Source: DASXMX01 sp036794395
Lineage (GTDB): Bacteria; Planctomycetota; Phycisphaerae; Tepidisphaerales; Tepidisphaeraceae
Reading direction: 5' to 3'
NCBI GenBank assembly: GCA_036794395.1
Contig: DAIRGS010000060.1
Span: 1-27,497 of the forward strand
Length of the DNA: 27,497 bases
Made by a program: the position numbers and the translations under genes. The stretch's first letter is position 1. Each line of letters begins with the position of its first letter. Below the pieces are notes generated by a model. The model saw only the letters and a list, made by a program, of their open reading frames with translations. It did no database searches and was not told the DNA's origin. Positions 1 to 7,822 of the stretch are shown in pieces.

Positions 1-397
1 TGAGGGCGGCGACGGTGACGGCGGTGAGGGCTTCCATTTCGACGCCGGTCTTGGCGGTGATGCGGGCGATGGCTTTGATGTGAAGCCGGACGGGTTCGGC
101 GTGATCGGGCTCGAGTTCGGGGACCTCGAAGTGGACTTCTACGCTCTCGATTGGCAGGGGGTGGCAGAGGGGGATCAAATCGCCGCAGCGCTTGGCGGCC
201 AGGATTCCGGCGATGCGGGCGGTGTTCAGAACTTCGCCCTTGGGAACTTCATCCTCGGCAATTGCCCGGAGCGTGGCGGGTTGGAGAGAGATGTATCCCT
301 CGGCGACGGCCTCGCGAGCCGTGACGGGCTTAGCGCCTACATCGACCATGCGGGCATTGCCCTGGGAATCGAGATGGGTGAGGGTTTCGTTAGACAT
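1..397 (-). CDS. moaC: Cyclic pyranopterin monophosphate synthase, 3' end cut by window edge
   Basis: MoaC works with MoaA in the first step of molybdenum cofactor synthesis, turning the GTP-derived cyclic intermediate into cyclic pyranopterin monophosphate in the cytoplasm. The 132 codons present read MSNETLTHLDSQGNARMVDV at the start, then the family signatures LIPLCHPLPIE and KTGVEMEALTAVTVAAL. MoaC is normally about 160 residues, so roughly the last 25-30 are outside the window. The ATG at 397 fits the family N-terminus, but no Shine-Dalgarno site precedes it: an inverted repeat (406-475) lies 8 bases upstream. It follows kdsA on the same strand with 85 bases between them. No other molybdenum-cofactor gene is in view. 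Confidence 0.93.
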   Translation of the reverse strand, partial: MSNETLTHLDSQGNARMVDVGAKPVTAREAVAEGYISLQPATLRAIAEDEVPKGEVLNTARIAGILAAKRCGDLIPLCHPLPIESVEVHFEVPELEPDHAEPVRLHIKAIARITAKTGVEMEALTAVTVAAL

Positions 398-405
398 ATT
401 CGTTT

Positions 406-475
406 TGGGAGTGCGAGGCTCCTGCCGAGCGGGTTGCCGCGCGACAAATGGCTCGGCGGGAGCCTCGCACTCCCA
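406..475. repeat. Long hairpin repeat between kdsA and moaC, copy 1 of a two-copy family
   Basis: Arms 406-430 and 451-475 are inverted copies (core GTGCGAGGCTCCTGCCGAGC) with one mismatch that becomes a G-U pair in RNA, around a 20-base loop. The same core recurs at 27351-27419, also between two same-strand reading frames. There is no T-run, so it is not a classic intrinsic terminator. A REP/MITE-like element or an RNA processing/stability hairpin are the alternatives. Confidence 0.8.
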
Positions 476-482
476 CTTCCAG

Positions 483-1271
483 TTACGCCCAGCCTTTTCT
501 CAAATCCGCAATCTGCTTCACCTGTGTCAGCAGTCCCTCGACCTCCGCTAGATTCAATACAGTCGCGGCGTCGCTCTTGGCGCTTTTGGGGTCGGGGTGG
601 CATTCCAGGAAGAGGCCATCGACTCCAGCCGCGACTGCGGCTCGGGCCAGCATGGGGGAGTATTGCGGATTTCCGCCCGACGTATTCCCTAAGCCGGCCG
701 GCTGCTGAGTCGAGTGGGTGATGTCGAAAACCACCGGGCAGCCAAATTGTTTCATCACAGGGATGGCGGTGAAATCATTCACCAGGCGGTTGTAGCCGAA
801 GAAGGTGCCGCGTTCGGTCAGGAAGACTGTTTTCCCGCCGGCGCTTTTCACTTTTTCAACGGCGTTACCCATTTCCTGTGGGGCCATGAATTGGCCCTTC
901 TTGATATTCACGGCCCGGCCCGAGTGCCCGCAAGCAATCAGCAGGTCGGTTTGGCGGGCGAGGAACGCCGGAACCTGGAGAATGTCGACAACCTTGGCGG
1001 CGATGGGCACCTGGCTAGGCTCATGAACGTCGGTCAGCACCTGCACGCCCAATTCTTCTTTGATCCGCTTCAGGACCACCAGCCCGTCGGCCAGGCCCGG
1101 CCCGCGGAAGCTGGCGTTGCTGGAGCGGTTGGCTTTATCGAAGCTGGCTTTGAAGATGTAGGTCATCCCCAGCTTGTCGCACACGCCTTTGACGTGCCGG
1201 GCAATGCTCATGCACAGATCCGAAGATTCAATTACGCAAGGCCCGGCGATGATGAAGAGCGGTGAATTCAT
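483..1271 (-). CDS. kdsA: 3-deoxy-D-manno-octulosonate 8-phosphate synthase (KDO8P synthase)
   Basis: Condenses phosphoenolpyruvate with arabinose 5-phosphate to make KDO 8-phosphate, the first committed step to the KDO of lipopolysaccharide inner core, so the host should have an LPS-type outer membrane. The protein is 262 residues, a normal length. It shows FIIAGPCVIES near the N-terminus, KASFDKANRSS, LTDVHE, FDITHSTQQPAG and FLECHPDP, all KdsA signatures. The Cys in AGPC, with the later His (ITHS), Glu (LECH) and Asp, matches the metal-dependent class; the metal-independent E. coli type has Asn there. The gene starts 6 bases after the lipid kinase stop, so the two are probably co-transcribed. 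Confidence 0.96.
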   Translation of the reverse strand: MNSPLFIIAGPCVIESSDLCMSIARHVKGVCDKLGMTYIFKASFDKANRSSNASFRGPGLADGLVVLKRIKEELGVQVLTDVHEPSQVPIAAKVVDILQVPAFLARQTDLLIACGHSGRAVNIKKGQFMAPQEMGNAVEKVKSAGGKTVFLTERGTFFGYNRLVNDFTAIPVMKQFGCPVVFDITHSTQQPAGLGNTSGGNPQYSPMLARAAVAAGVDGLFLECHPDPKSAKSDAATVLNLAEVEGLLTQVKQIADLRKGWA

Positions 1272-1277
1272 GGGGAA

Positions 1278-2222
1278 TTAAGGGACGATAAAGGGCAGAC
1301 GTATCGGAAGCAAGTCGATATTGACGGGCGTGACCCCGCCCGGATCCCCGTCGATCTCCACTCGAATCGACGATGAGCTGGTCACCTCCACATGCTTTCC
1401 TTTTCGATAGACCGAGCCTTCGATGTATGGATGTTCTCCTGTCGCGGCTGTCAGAAACAAGTGAATCAACTTTTCCCGCGACTCACACTGCACGGCACAG
1501 ACATCTAGCAACCCGTCATTCGGTCGGGCATCGACTAGAATCGGGAATCCAGTACCGTACTGAGCCAGGTTGCCGATGAAGGCAAATCCGCATTGTTCCG
1601 CGAAAATTTCCTGGCCATCCACCTTCACCGCCAAAGGGGCCGGCTCATACTCCAACAAAGCCAGCGCCGAGGGGAGCATATAGCTCCAGAAGCTGATCGG
1701 CCCGCGCCGCAGCCGGTCCAGATGGTAAACGACCTGAGCATCAAACCCGACACCGACCACCTGGATAAACAACTTTCCATTGGCGCGTCCCGCATCGAGT
1801 AACCGAGGCTGGGGATCGCGCAGGGCGTTGGCGACTCGATCCGGCAAATCGTCCTTCCCGAAGCGGATCCCGAGGTATTTGCCCATCATATTGGCGGTGC
1901 CGAGCGGGATTGGCAGAAGTGGTGGGAGCACATCGGCGGCCAAAAGCCGCTCGATCGCGGCTCGGAGGGTGCCATCTCCGCCAATTACAATTGCCGTCCG
2001 CGCAGGGGCGGTCAGGCGCTCCGTAGGGATGTCGGCGGCAAGTTCCCAGAAGGTATCGACGACGTAGTTGTCGCCGTGAAGGCGGTTTTCGAGCTGATGT
2101 GCGATCATCTGGCCCCGGCCGCGTCCGGCGATGGGGTTTACAAAAATCATCACGCGACCTGCATTTTCGGTGGATGTTAAGCTCGATTGCATGGGGTGGT
2201 GGTCCCGCGGCTGGGTTGACAC
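1278..2222 (-). CDS. Diacylglycerol/sphingosine kinase-family lipid kinase
   Basis: A DAGK-catalytic-domain protein of the YegS/DgkB kind, expected to phosphorylate a membrane lipid with ATP at the inner membrane face. Seen: the nucleotide-binding start IFVNPIAGRGRG (about residues 26-37), the hallmark IVIGGDGTLRAAIERL (about 78-93) and PLGTANMMGKYLG. Length (314) is normal. The longest frame opens with GTG at 2222, but an ATG at 2192 is as good; neither has a clear Shine-Dalgarno site and the conserved domain begins after both. It leads a short minus-strand unit with kdsA and perhaps moaC. The substrate cannot be told from sequence. Confidence 0.88.
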   Translation of the reverse strand: MSTQPRDHHPMQSSLTSTENAGRVMIFVNPIAGRGRGQMIAHQLENRLHGDNYVVDTFWELAADIPTERLTAPARTAIVIGGDGTLRAAIERLLAADVLPPLLPIPLGTANMMGKYLGIRFGKDDLPDRVANALRDPQPRLLDAGRANGKLFIQVVGVGFDAQVVYHLDRLRRGPISFWSYMLPSALALLEYEPAPLAVKVDGQEIFAEQCGFAFIGNLAQYGTGFPILVDARPNDGLLDVCAVQCESREKLIHLFLTAATGEHPYIEGSVYRKGKHVEVTSSSSIRVEIDGDPGGVTPVNIDLLPIRLPFIVP

Positions 2223-2244
2223 AGTGGTTATGGTGGCTTATCAA
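2216..2244 (+). promoter_or_regulatory. Sigma70-type promoter candidate for the TPR/alpha-CTD gene
   Basis: TTGACA (2216-2221), a 17-base spacer and TATCAA (2239-2244). The -35 box is perfect and the -10 has 4 of 6 consensus bases. It points at the gene starting at 2324, giving a leader of about 70 bases, and overlaps the GTG start considered for the divergent lipid kinase, which slightly favours the kinase's ATG at 2192. Confidence 0.5.
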
Positions 2245-2323
2245 TAGTCGTTCCTGCGCCAAATGCTATCCACAGTCGATGAGGTGGGTAGGGGCGTATG
2301 TTCCGACGTGAGACCAATCCCCT

Positions 2324-3229
2324 ATGAGCGAAGCGACAGTTGCCTCCATCAATGAACGTGCCGCCGAGGAATTTTTCCGCCGCGGCCATGAAGCTGAAAC
2401 CACGGGCTCCCATGAAAAGGCCGCCGAGTATTATGAGCGGGCGTTAAACGAAAACCCCGATCATGAGCGCGCCTGTTTCAATCTAGCAGTGCTATACGAT
2501 CGTCGCGGCGAAGACGCCAAGGCGATCGAGCTGTATGAGCGCGTCACAACCAGCCCTCCGGTCCACCTCAATGCGCTGCTGAACCTGGCGGTGCTGTATG
2601 AGGACAACAACCACTACGACGAAGCCCACCGCTGCCTCGACGCGGTTTTGCGGACCGATCACAATCATGCCCGGGCCCGCCTGTACATGAAGGACGTGGA
2701 GTCGGCCCGGTCGATGTATTACGACGAGGACGACAATCGCAGCGACCGTCGCAATGCGGTGCTGGATATTCCGATCAGCGACTTTGAGCTATCGGTGCGC
2801 AGCCGCAACTGTCTTAAGAAGATGAATATGCGATCGCTGGGCGACCTGCTCAAGACCACCGAGCAGGAATTGCTGAGCTACAAGAACTTCGGCGAGACGA
2901 GTCTGAATGAAATCAAGGCTCTGCTTGCCCAGAAGGGTTTGCGCCTTGGCCAGGCTGCCGAGGACAAGAGCGCGGCTGGGCTGCTGCGACGGCCCGTGGC
3001 GGCGTCCAACGTGCCTGTGGAAGTGATGGGCAAGTCGGTTGCGGATCTTGAACTGTCCGTCCGATCGCGCAAGGCGCTTCAGCGGCTGAATATCAACAGC
3101 CTCGCCGAGCTTTCGTCCCGAACAGAAGATGAGCTGCTGGGCTGCAAGAACTTCGGCCAGACCAGCTTGAACGAAATCAAGCAGCAGCTGACGACGTTTG
3201 GGATGGGCCTTCGGAAGTTGGAAGAGTGA
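2324..3229 (+). CDS. TPR protein with two RNA-polymerase alpha-subunit C-terminal domains
   Basis: Not an RNA polymerase subunit: there is no alpha N-terminal dimerisation domain. Residues about 10-125 form three or so TPR helix pairs (HEKAAEYYERALNENPDHER and following), then an acidic linker. Two alpha-CTD-like modules follow: about 150-208 (FELSVRSRNCLKKMNMRSLG) and about 237-297 (LELSVRSRKALQRLNINSLA). Each ends with a helix-hairpin-helix of the form KNFGxTSLNEIK. Arg159 and Arg247 align with E. coli alpha Arg265, the main DNA UP-element contact; Asn268 is kept in the first module (Asn162) but is Lys250 in the second. Similar fusions occur in planctomycetes. It probably links DNA or transcription factors to a TPR-bound partner, but the function is unproven. 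Confidence 0.85.
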   Translation: MSEATVASINERAAEEFFRRGHEAETTGSHEKAAEYYERALNENPDHERACFNLAVLYDRRGEDAKAIELYERVTTSPPVHLNALLNLAVLYEDNNHYDEAHRCLDAVLRTDHNHARARLYMKDVESARSMYYDEDDNRSDRRNAVLDIPISDFELSVRSRNCLKKMNMRSLGDLLKTTEQELLSYKNFGETSLNEIKALLAQKGLRLGQAAEDKSAAGLLRRPVAASNVPVEVMGKSVADLELSVRSRKALQRLNINSLAELSSRTEDELLGCKNFGQTSLNEIKQQLTTFGMGLRKLEE

Positions 3230-3232
3230 CAG

Positions 3233-3273
3233 GAATTGCTGAATGCTGATTGCCGAACGCTGAATGAATTGCC
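3233..3273. repeat. Degenerate GAATGCTGA-type tandem repeat after the TPR/alpha-CTD gene
   Basis: The 40 bases after the stop codon hold imperfect repeats of the units GAATGCTGA, GCCGAACGCTGAATGA and GAATTGC. It resembles, in period and composition, the CAGCACT-type repeats inside nrdJ. No reading frame of note and no terminator-like T-run. Confidence 0.5.
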
Positions 3274-3331
3274 GGGTCTTTTCGTCAGCGTCGTTGGGGC
3301 AATCAGTTAATACCAGCTTGGCAAGGATGCC

Positions 3332-4588
3332 ATGGATTGCACGCTCCGCTATGGAAGGCGGGCCGCACTGCGGCGCGTCTTGATTCTCGGCTGTGTGGCC
3401 ATTTGTCCGGCTGCATGCTCCCAAAATTCGGCGCAAGTAGCGGTGTCGCCCGGCGCACCCCCGATACGGGTGCTGCTGGTGGAAAGCACGCAGCGCGTCG
3501 AGATCTCAGCAACGGCTCCGCCCACGATTCATGCTGGGCCGGGCTCCCCCGAACAACAACTGCGATTTGCGCCGGGCGTGCCGGCGACCATCACGCTCGA
3601 TCCCCACGGCTGGCACATCGGCAACGCTCAACTCGCCCGCGGTGAGCTGACATTGAGTCCATCGGCCGATGGCTCAGTTTCGGTGGCCCGGCATCTCTAT
3701 CACGGCAAATTTCGTTTTGTTCCGGTGGGGCCGGATCGTTTTGATGTCGTCAATGATGTCGACGTTGAAAGCTATCTCCGCGGCGTTTTACGCTCGGAGT
3801 TGTATCCGGATTGGAACGATGAAACGTACAAGGCCCAGGCGATCGTCGCCCGCACGTACGCTCTGTACGAAGCGAAAGTCGAAGGGGCGGGTCACCACTT
3901 TGACGTTTACAACGATCAGCGCAGCCAGGTTTACGGCGGCATCGAGGCCGAAACGCCGCGCAGCCGATCGGCGACATTTGAGACCAACGGGATCGTCGTC
4001 GCTTACGGTCAGCCCGGCCGGGAAACCATCTTCAAATCGTATTTCAGTTCATGCTGCGGCGGCATTGGCCAATCGGTGACCGACGCATTTGGCGAATCAG
4101 AGCTGCCGCCCCTTGATGCCCAGAACCACGGCACGTGCTGCTCGGCGTCGCCCAAATTCAATTGGGGGCCCATTATTATTCCCAAGGCGGAGCTGACCCG
4201 CCGCGTTCGCGCCTGGGGGGCGGCAAAAAAGCGGCCGGAGAAGGACATCGCCGCCATCACGCGCATCGACATTCAAGCGGCGAATCATCTGGGCCGGCCC
4301 GTCCGATTTGTGATCAGCGATGCGCGGGGCGCGCGTTTCCTGCTTCGCGGCGAGCAGATGCGCGAAGCCGTCAACTCCGACGCCGCGGCCAACGCACCCA
4401 AAATCTTCAGCAGCTTCTGTAAGCCTGTCGATGAAGGCGCCAACATTCGATTCGCCGATGGCCATGGCTACGGACATGGCGCGGGGATGTGCCAATGGTG
4501 CGCCCAAAAACAGGCGACGCAGGGGTGGAATGATGAAGCGATCGTGCTGGGGGCATTTCCGGGGGCGAAGCTCTTGCGGGCTTACTAA
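3332..4588 (+). CDS. SpoIID/LytB-domain lipoprotein, probable peptidoglycan lytic transglycosylase
   Basis: SpoIID-family proteins cleave peptidoglycan glycan strands, and many non-sporulating bacteria carry them for wall remodelling. The N-terminus has a basic stretch, a hydrophobic run (VLILGCVAICPAACS) and a possible lipobox cysteine at 29, so it is likely exported and lipid-anchored; the lipobox is imperfect. The core is at about 140-250: VESYLRGVLRSELYPDW with Glu156 at the catalytic position, KAQAIVARTYALYEA, then YFSSCCGG where the family usually has YFHSxSGG. The C-terminal GHGYGHGAGMCQWCAQ motif (about 375-390) is also typical. At 418 residues it is slightly long. The next gene (ROK) is convergent. 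Confidence 0.85.
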   Translation: MDCTLRYGRRAALRRVLILGCVAICPAACSQNSAQVAVSPGAPPIRVLLVESTQRVEISATAPPTIHAGPGSPEQQLRFAPGVPATITLDPHGWHIGNAQLARGELTLSPSADGSVSVARHLYHGKFRFVPVGPDRFDVVNDVDVESYLRGVLRSELYPDWNDETYKAQAIVARTYALYEAKVEGAGHHFDVYNDQRSQVYGGIEAETPRSRSATFETNGIVVAYGQPGRETIFKSYFSSCCGGIGQSVTDAFGESELPPLDAQNHGTCCSASPKFNWGPIIIPKAELTRRVRAWGAAKKRPEKDIAAITRIDIQAANHLGRPVRFVISDARGARFLLRGEQMREAVNSDAAANAPKIFSSFCKPVDEGANIRFADGHGYGHGAGMCQWCAQKQATQGWNDEAIVLGAFPGAKLLRAY

Positions 4589-4799
4589 TGACCGTGCGCG
4601 AGTCGGTGCTAACCTTATGCATTGGTGGCAGGTACCGCGGTATTGGTTAGATCCCTTCCGGGGTGAATTGCAGCGCTCGGAGGATCCGGGGCGGCGCTGA
4701 GTACAGCTCTGCCACCGGCGTGGGGGTCGTGCGGGGTGGGACGGGGTTTTGGGAAGCAAAAGGTATGGGGTGAACGACACCGGTGATCCGCGTTTTGAC

Positions 4800-5663
4800 T
4801 CATTGCGGCGGTGGCCAATTGGGGTGATTGGCAATCCGGGCCGCGCCGGTGGCGGCGTGGAAGTCATTTTCTCCGCAGGTCAATGTCCAGCCGGGTCGGG
4901 CGAGGCTTGTGATCTGGTGGTTGACGGCCTGTTGCATCATGGGAAGCAGAGACGTCAGGCGAATCCCCGTGCCGCCGGCGAGGCAGATGTGGTGGGGGCG
5001 ATAGAGGGCGTGGCAGACTCGGATCGTGCGGACGAGGGCGAGGAAGGCGGGTTCACCTTCGCGAATTTTGGTGGCGGCATCGTCGCCATATCGCGCAAGT
5101 AGCGCGCCGCCGCCGATGTAGGCTTCGAGTCCGCCGCGGCAGCCATCGGGGCCGACTACTGACGGGCCATCGAGAGAAATATCCATTTGTCCCAGGTGAC
5201 CGGCCGAATCGCCTTCCACATAAAGCGGTTTGCCGTCATCAAGGACGGACACGCCGACTCCGGTTCCGATTGCAAGTACCAGAAAACGTCCCTGTGGCTT
5301 TCGGGTGGAATAGAGATCGAACGCGGTTGCATTTGCGTCATTTGCGATCGAAATCGCAATCTGATCGCTAGACAGAGCCTGGCGGAGAAGTTCGCGTAAT
5401 GGCAATTCTGACAATCCGGGCAGGTTGGCGGCGTAGGTGATGCGTTCCCGAGCGGCATCAAGCAGGCCCGGGACGCAGATCCCGACGTGCTTTATGGGGC
5501 CGGTTAGTCTCGCTGCTGCCTCGCGTATTGCCGCGATAAGGGTTTGAGTGTCCGGGCGTGCATAAGATGTGCTGCGGCTGGTCCATAGGACTTGGCCATT
5601 CTGCAATCCGATCGCCTTTACAGCGGTTCCGCCGATATCGAGGCCTAGACTGAATGTGTTCAC
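4800..5663 (-). CDS. ROK-family sugar kinase, zinc motif degenerate
   Basis: ROK proteins are ATP-dependent sugar kinases or sugar-responsive repressors; no DNA-binding domain is present here, so a kinase is more likely. Seen: phosphate-binding GLDIGGTAVKAIGL at the N-terminus, SIANDANATAFD with the catalytic Asp, the second phosphate loop AIGTGVGVSVL, and GHLGQM. The usual ROK zinc site after this His (CxCGxxGCxE) is reduced to VVGPDGCRGGLE, so two of three cysteines are missing. I start it at GTG 5663 because the fold begins immediately; ATG 5759 in the same frame would add 32 unlikely residues. About 287 residues. The substrate is not predictable. Confidence 0.8.
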   Translation of the reverse strand: MNTFSLGLDIGGTAVKAIGLQNGQVLWTSRSTSYARPDTQTLIAAIREAAARLTGPIKHVGICVPGLLDAARERITYAANLPGLSELPLRELLRQALSSDQIAISIANDANATAFDLYSTRKPQGRFLVLAIGTGVGVSVLDDGKPLYVEGDSAGHLGQMDISLDGPSVVGPDGCRGGLEAYIGGGALLARYGDDAATKIREGEPAFLALVRTIRVCHALYRPHHICLAGGTGIRLTSLLPMMQQAVNHQITSLARPGWTLTCGENDFHAATGAARIANHPNWPPPQ

Positions 5664-5845
5664 GGTTGGCCAAGGATAATCACCCGAATGGGCGCAAGTC
5701 ACGCGTTTGGCCGATAATCTCAGGGCGTTGAACAATTGTGCGGAAGTGACCGAATTCATGACAGTCTGCGACAAGCTGCCGGTCTTTCCTCGGCGAATGT
5801 AAATTGGTAGAAGGACATGGCCCTTGCAACGGCAACTCTTCTTTG

Positions 5846-7030
5846 ATGAGTACATCTACTTCTGTCATGCGATTTCCAACGTCGGACGGCGTTGTCGTGG
5901 TGGCCAACCGCCACGAGGTGGCGCGCGTCGACGCCTGGCGGCGCGCCTTTGCCAATCAGCGCAAAGACAATCGCTATTACGAGATTGTCGAAGACACGAT
6001 CCTTCAGGATTTTGAATACAAGTATTTCATCTTTGAAGATGCGCAGGGGCAGGTCCGGGCGGTGCAGCCGTTCTTTTTGCTGAGGCAGGACGTGCTTCAG
6101 GGGTCGGGAGAACGCGTCATCAAAATCGCCGGTGCGGTTCGCAAGGCATTCCCGCGATTTCTCACGATGAAGACGTTGATGGTGGGATGCGCCGCGGGCG
6201 AAGGGCATTTGGATCATGTGTCCGAAGAGCATGCCGTGTGGGTTGCCGCGCGGTTGCATGAAATGATCATGCGCTACGCCCGGCTGGCGCGGGTTTCGAT
6301 GGTGGTACTGAAGGAATTCCCGGCCGCATATCGGTCGGCCCTGGTGCCATTTTCGAGCAACGGTTTTACCCGCGTGCCCAGTCTGCCGGGTGTGCGGATT
6401 CATTTGCCTTACGAGAACTTCGAGCAGTTCATGGCCAAGGAGATCAGCAAGGCCACGCGGAAAGACCTTCGTCGAAAATTCAAAGACACCGATGGGCTGG
6501 GCATTACGATGGAGGTCCTCAACGATGTGTCGAAGTGCATTGATGAGGTCTATCCGCTTTATCTTCAGGTGTATGAGCGGTCGCCCTTGCAGTTTGAAAA
6601 GCTGACAAAGGAATATCTGCTTCGGCTTGGGCGCGAGATGCCGGACAAAGCGCGATTTTTCATCTGGCGGCAGAATGGCCGGGCGATCGCGTTCAATGTC
6701 TGCATGGTGATTGGTGACGAAGTTCACGATGAGTACGTGGGGCTGGACTATGCAGTCGCGCTGGATCTGCATCTATACTTTTACACGTTGCGCGACGTGC
6801 TCGGCTGGTCGATGGCTAACGGATACAAATGGTATTGCAGCAGCGGGCAGGGGTATGATCCCAAGAGGCGGTTCGCAGCTAAGCTTGCGCCGCTGGATCT
6901 GTATGTTTCGCACACGTGGCCGGGGGTTAATCTGCTGTTCAAGCGCGTTCTGCCGCTGATCGAGCCGACTCGCGGCGAGAAGACGCTGCCGGAGTTTTCA
7001 AACTACGCTGAAGTCTGGGGCAAGGGATGA
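5846..7030 (+). CDS. GNAT/FemAB-like acyltransferase (Acetyltransf_6 type)
   Basis: A protein of about 394 residues built like the double-GNAT (BioF2/FemAB-like) acyltransferases that add acyl or aminoacyl groups to envelope precursors or polysaccharides. The C-terminal half carries the best signal: KEISKATRKDLRRKFKD, then PDKARFFIWRQNGRAIAFNV, DYAVALDLHLYFYTLRDVLG and the closing YCSSGQGYDPKRRF. The frame can be extended to a TTG at 5804, but ATG 5846 (or 5867) is more natural. The stop overlaps the next start as ATGA, so it is translationally coupled to two small transporters. That linkage suggests modification and export of a lipid-linked or cell-wall substrate; this is inference. Confidence 0.7.
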   Translation: MSTSTSVMRFPTSDGVVVVANRHEVARVDAWRRAFANQRKDNRYYEIVEDTILQDFEYKYFIFEDAQGQVRAVQPFFLLRQDVLQGSGERVIKIAGAVRKAFPRFLTMKTLMVGCAAGEGHLDHVSEEHAVWVAARLHEMIMRYARLARVSMVVLKEFPAAYRSALVPFSSNGFTRVPSLPGVRIHLPYENFEQFMAKEISKATRKDLRRKFKDTDGLGITMEVLNDVSKCIDEVYPLYLQVYERSPLQFEKLTKEYLLRLGREMPDKARFFIWRQNGRAIAFNVCMVIGDEVHDEYVGLDYAVALDLHLYFYTLRDVLGWSMANGYKWYCSSGQGYDPKRRFAAKLAPLDLYVSHTWPGVNLLFKRVLPLIEPTRGEKTLPEFSNYAEVWGKG

Positions 7031-7482
7031 GCGGGGCCGCGGGGCATGAGGCAGTTGTAACCGATTCGGTGTCAGACCATCGATCCACCACGAGCCGATG
7101 GCTGAATCCATACCTTTTGATATTCGTCGGCGCGTTGCTCAATACGGCTGGCGAGCTGTTGCTTAAGAAAGGCGCGGATTCCGTTGCCGACCAGGGCGGA
7201 GTCGCGGCGGTGATCGGGCTTACTCCGCTTTTGTCGGCGTGGACATGGGGTGGGATTCTCAGCTACATCGCGAGCATGGTGAGTTGGCTTTATGTCCTGC
7301 GCACTGTCCCGCTGAGCATCGCTTTCCCATTGATCAACGTAGTGCATGTTCTGGTTCCGCTGGGTGCGTCGATTGTTCTGCATGAACACGTTTCGCTACG
7401 GCGCTGGACGGGGATCACGCTGATTCTTATGGGTGTGATCGCGATCATGAAGCCGGTGGCGAAAGCGGAGGAGAAGCTGTGA
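7027..7482 (+). CDS. Small DMT/EamA-like (ArnE/ArnF- or SMR-like) membrane protein, first of pair
   Basis: 151 residues with about four membrane helices after a polar N-terminal extension of about 25 residues. The first helix region reads NPYLLIFVGALLNTAGELLL followed by KKGA, the pattern of small multidrug-resistance and ArnE/ArnF-type half-transporters, where paired four-helix subunits flip a lipid-linked or small substrate. Later helices include GGILSYIASMVSWLYVL, LSIAFPLINVVHVLVPLGAS and WTGITLILMGVIAIM. It overlaps the upstream acyltransferase (ATGA) and the downstream partner (GTGA), so all three are made together. The paired arrangement favours a heterodimer. The substrate is unknown; undecaprenyl-phosphate-linked sugar is a family-based guess. 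Confidence 0.75.
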   Translation: MSGAAGHEAVVTDSVSDHRSTTSRWLNPYLLIFVGALLNTAGELLLKKGADSVADQGGVAAVIGLTPLLSAWTWGGILSYIASMVSWLYVLRTVPLSIAFPLINVVHVLVPLGASIVLHEHVSLRRWTGITLILMGVIAIMKPVAKAEEKL

Positions 7483-7814
7483 CGCCGCTGGCGATTTTTT
7501 TATGCATCCTCGCCCAGTTGTTTCTTGTTGCAGGGCAACTGTTTTTCAAGCGCGCCATGAATGAGGCGACTCCGATGCCGGGCTCGCGGAAGCTGGGCAT
7601 TCTTTCGATTGGGATTGCATGTCAGACAGTATGGTTTTTTCTATGGCTTCGACTTCTCCAGAAGTGGGATCTGAGCCGGGTGTTTCCTTTTGAAGGATTG
7701 GATCCGTTGCTCCTGGTTTTGGCGGCGTGGCTCGTTTTGCGGGAACGGTTGACGGTGGCGACGTGGGTGGGTGTGGGGTTGATCAGCGCTGGCATCGTTG
7801 TGGTCGCGACCTGA
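7479..7814 (+). CDS. Small DMT/EamA-like (ArnE/ArnF- or SMR-like) membrane protein, second of pair
   Basis: 111 residues, four predicted membrane helices, no extra domains. The start LAIFLCILAQLFLVAGQLFF followed by KRAMNE matches the GQxxxK helix of the family and parallels GELLLKKGA in the gene before. A central helix ends with the cytoplasmic loop LLQKWDLSRVFPFEGLDPLL, as in ArnF-like proteins, and the protein closes on WVGVGLISAGIVVVAT. It starts at a GTG that overlaps the previous stop, so translation is coupled. It meets the arginase-like gene tail to tail with 8 bases between. Confidence 0.75.
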   Translation: MTPLAIFLCILAQLFLVAGQLFFKRAMNEATPMPGSRKLGILSIGIACQTVWFFLWLRLLQKWDLSRVFPFEGLDPLLLVLAAWLVLRERLTVATWVGVGLISAGIVVVAT

Positions 7815-7822
7815 ATCGGGTT

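Noticed and set aside
4600..4655. Palindrome TACCGCGGTA with flanking CTAACC/GGTTAG arms in the gap after the SpoIID gene
   Set aside because: Short, in a gap between convergent genes, with no second copy seen and no regulator to link it to.
4097..4867. Long minus-strand frame opposite the SpoIID-like gene
   Set aside because: Shadow of the SpoIID reading frame; low-complexity Pro/Arg translation.
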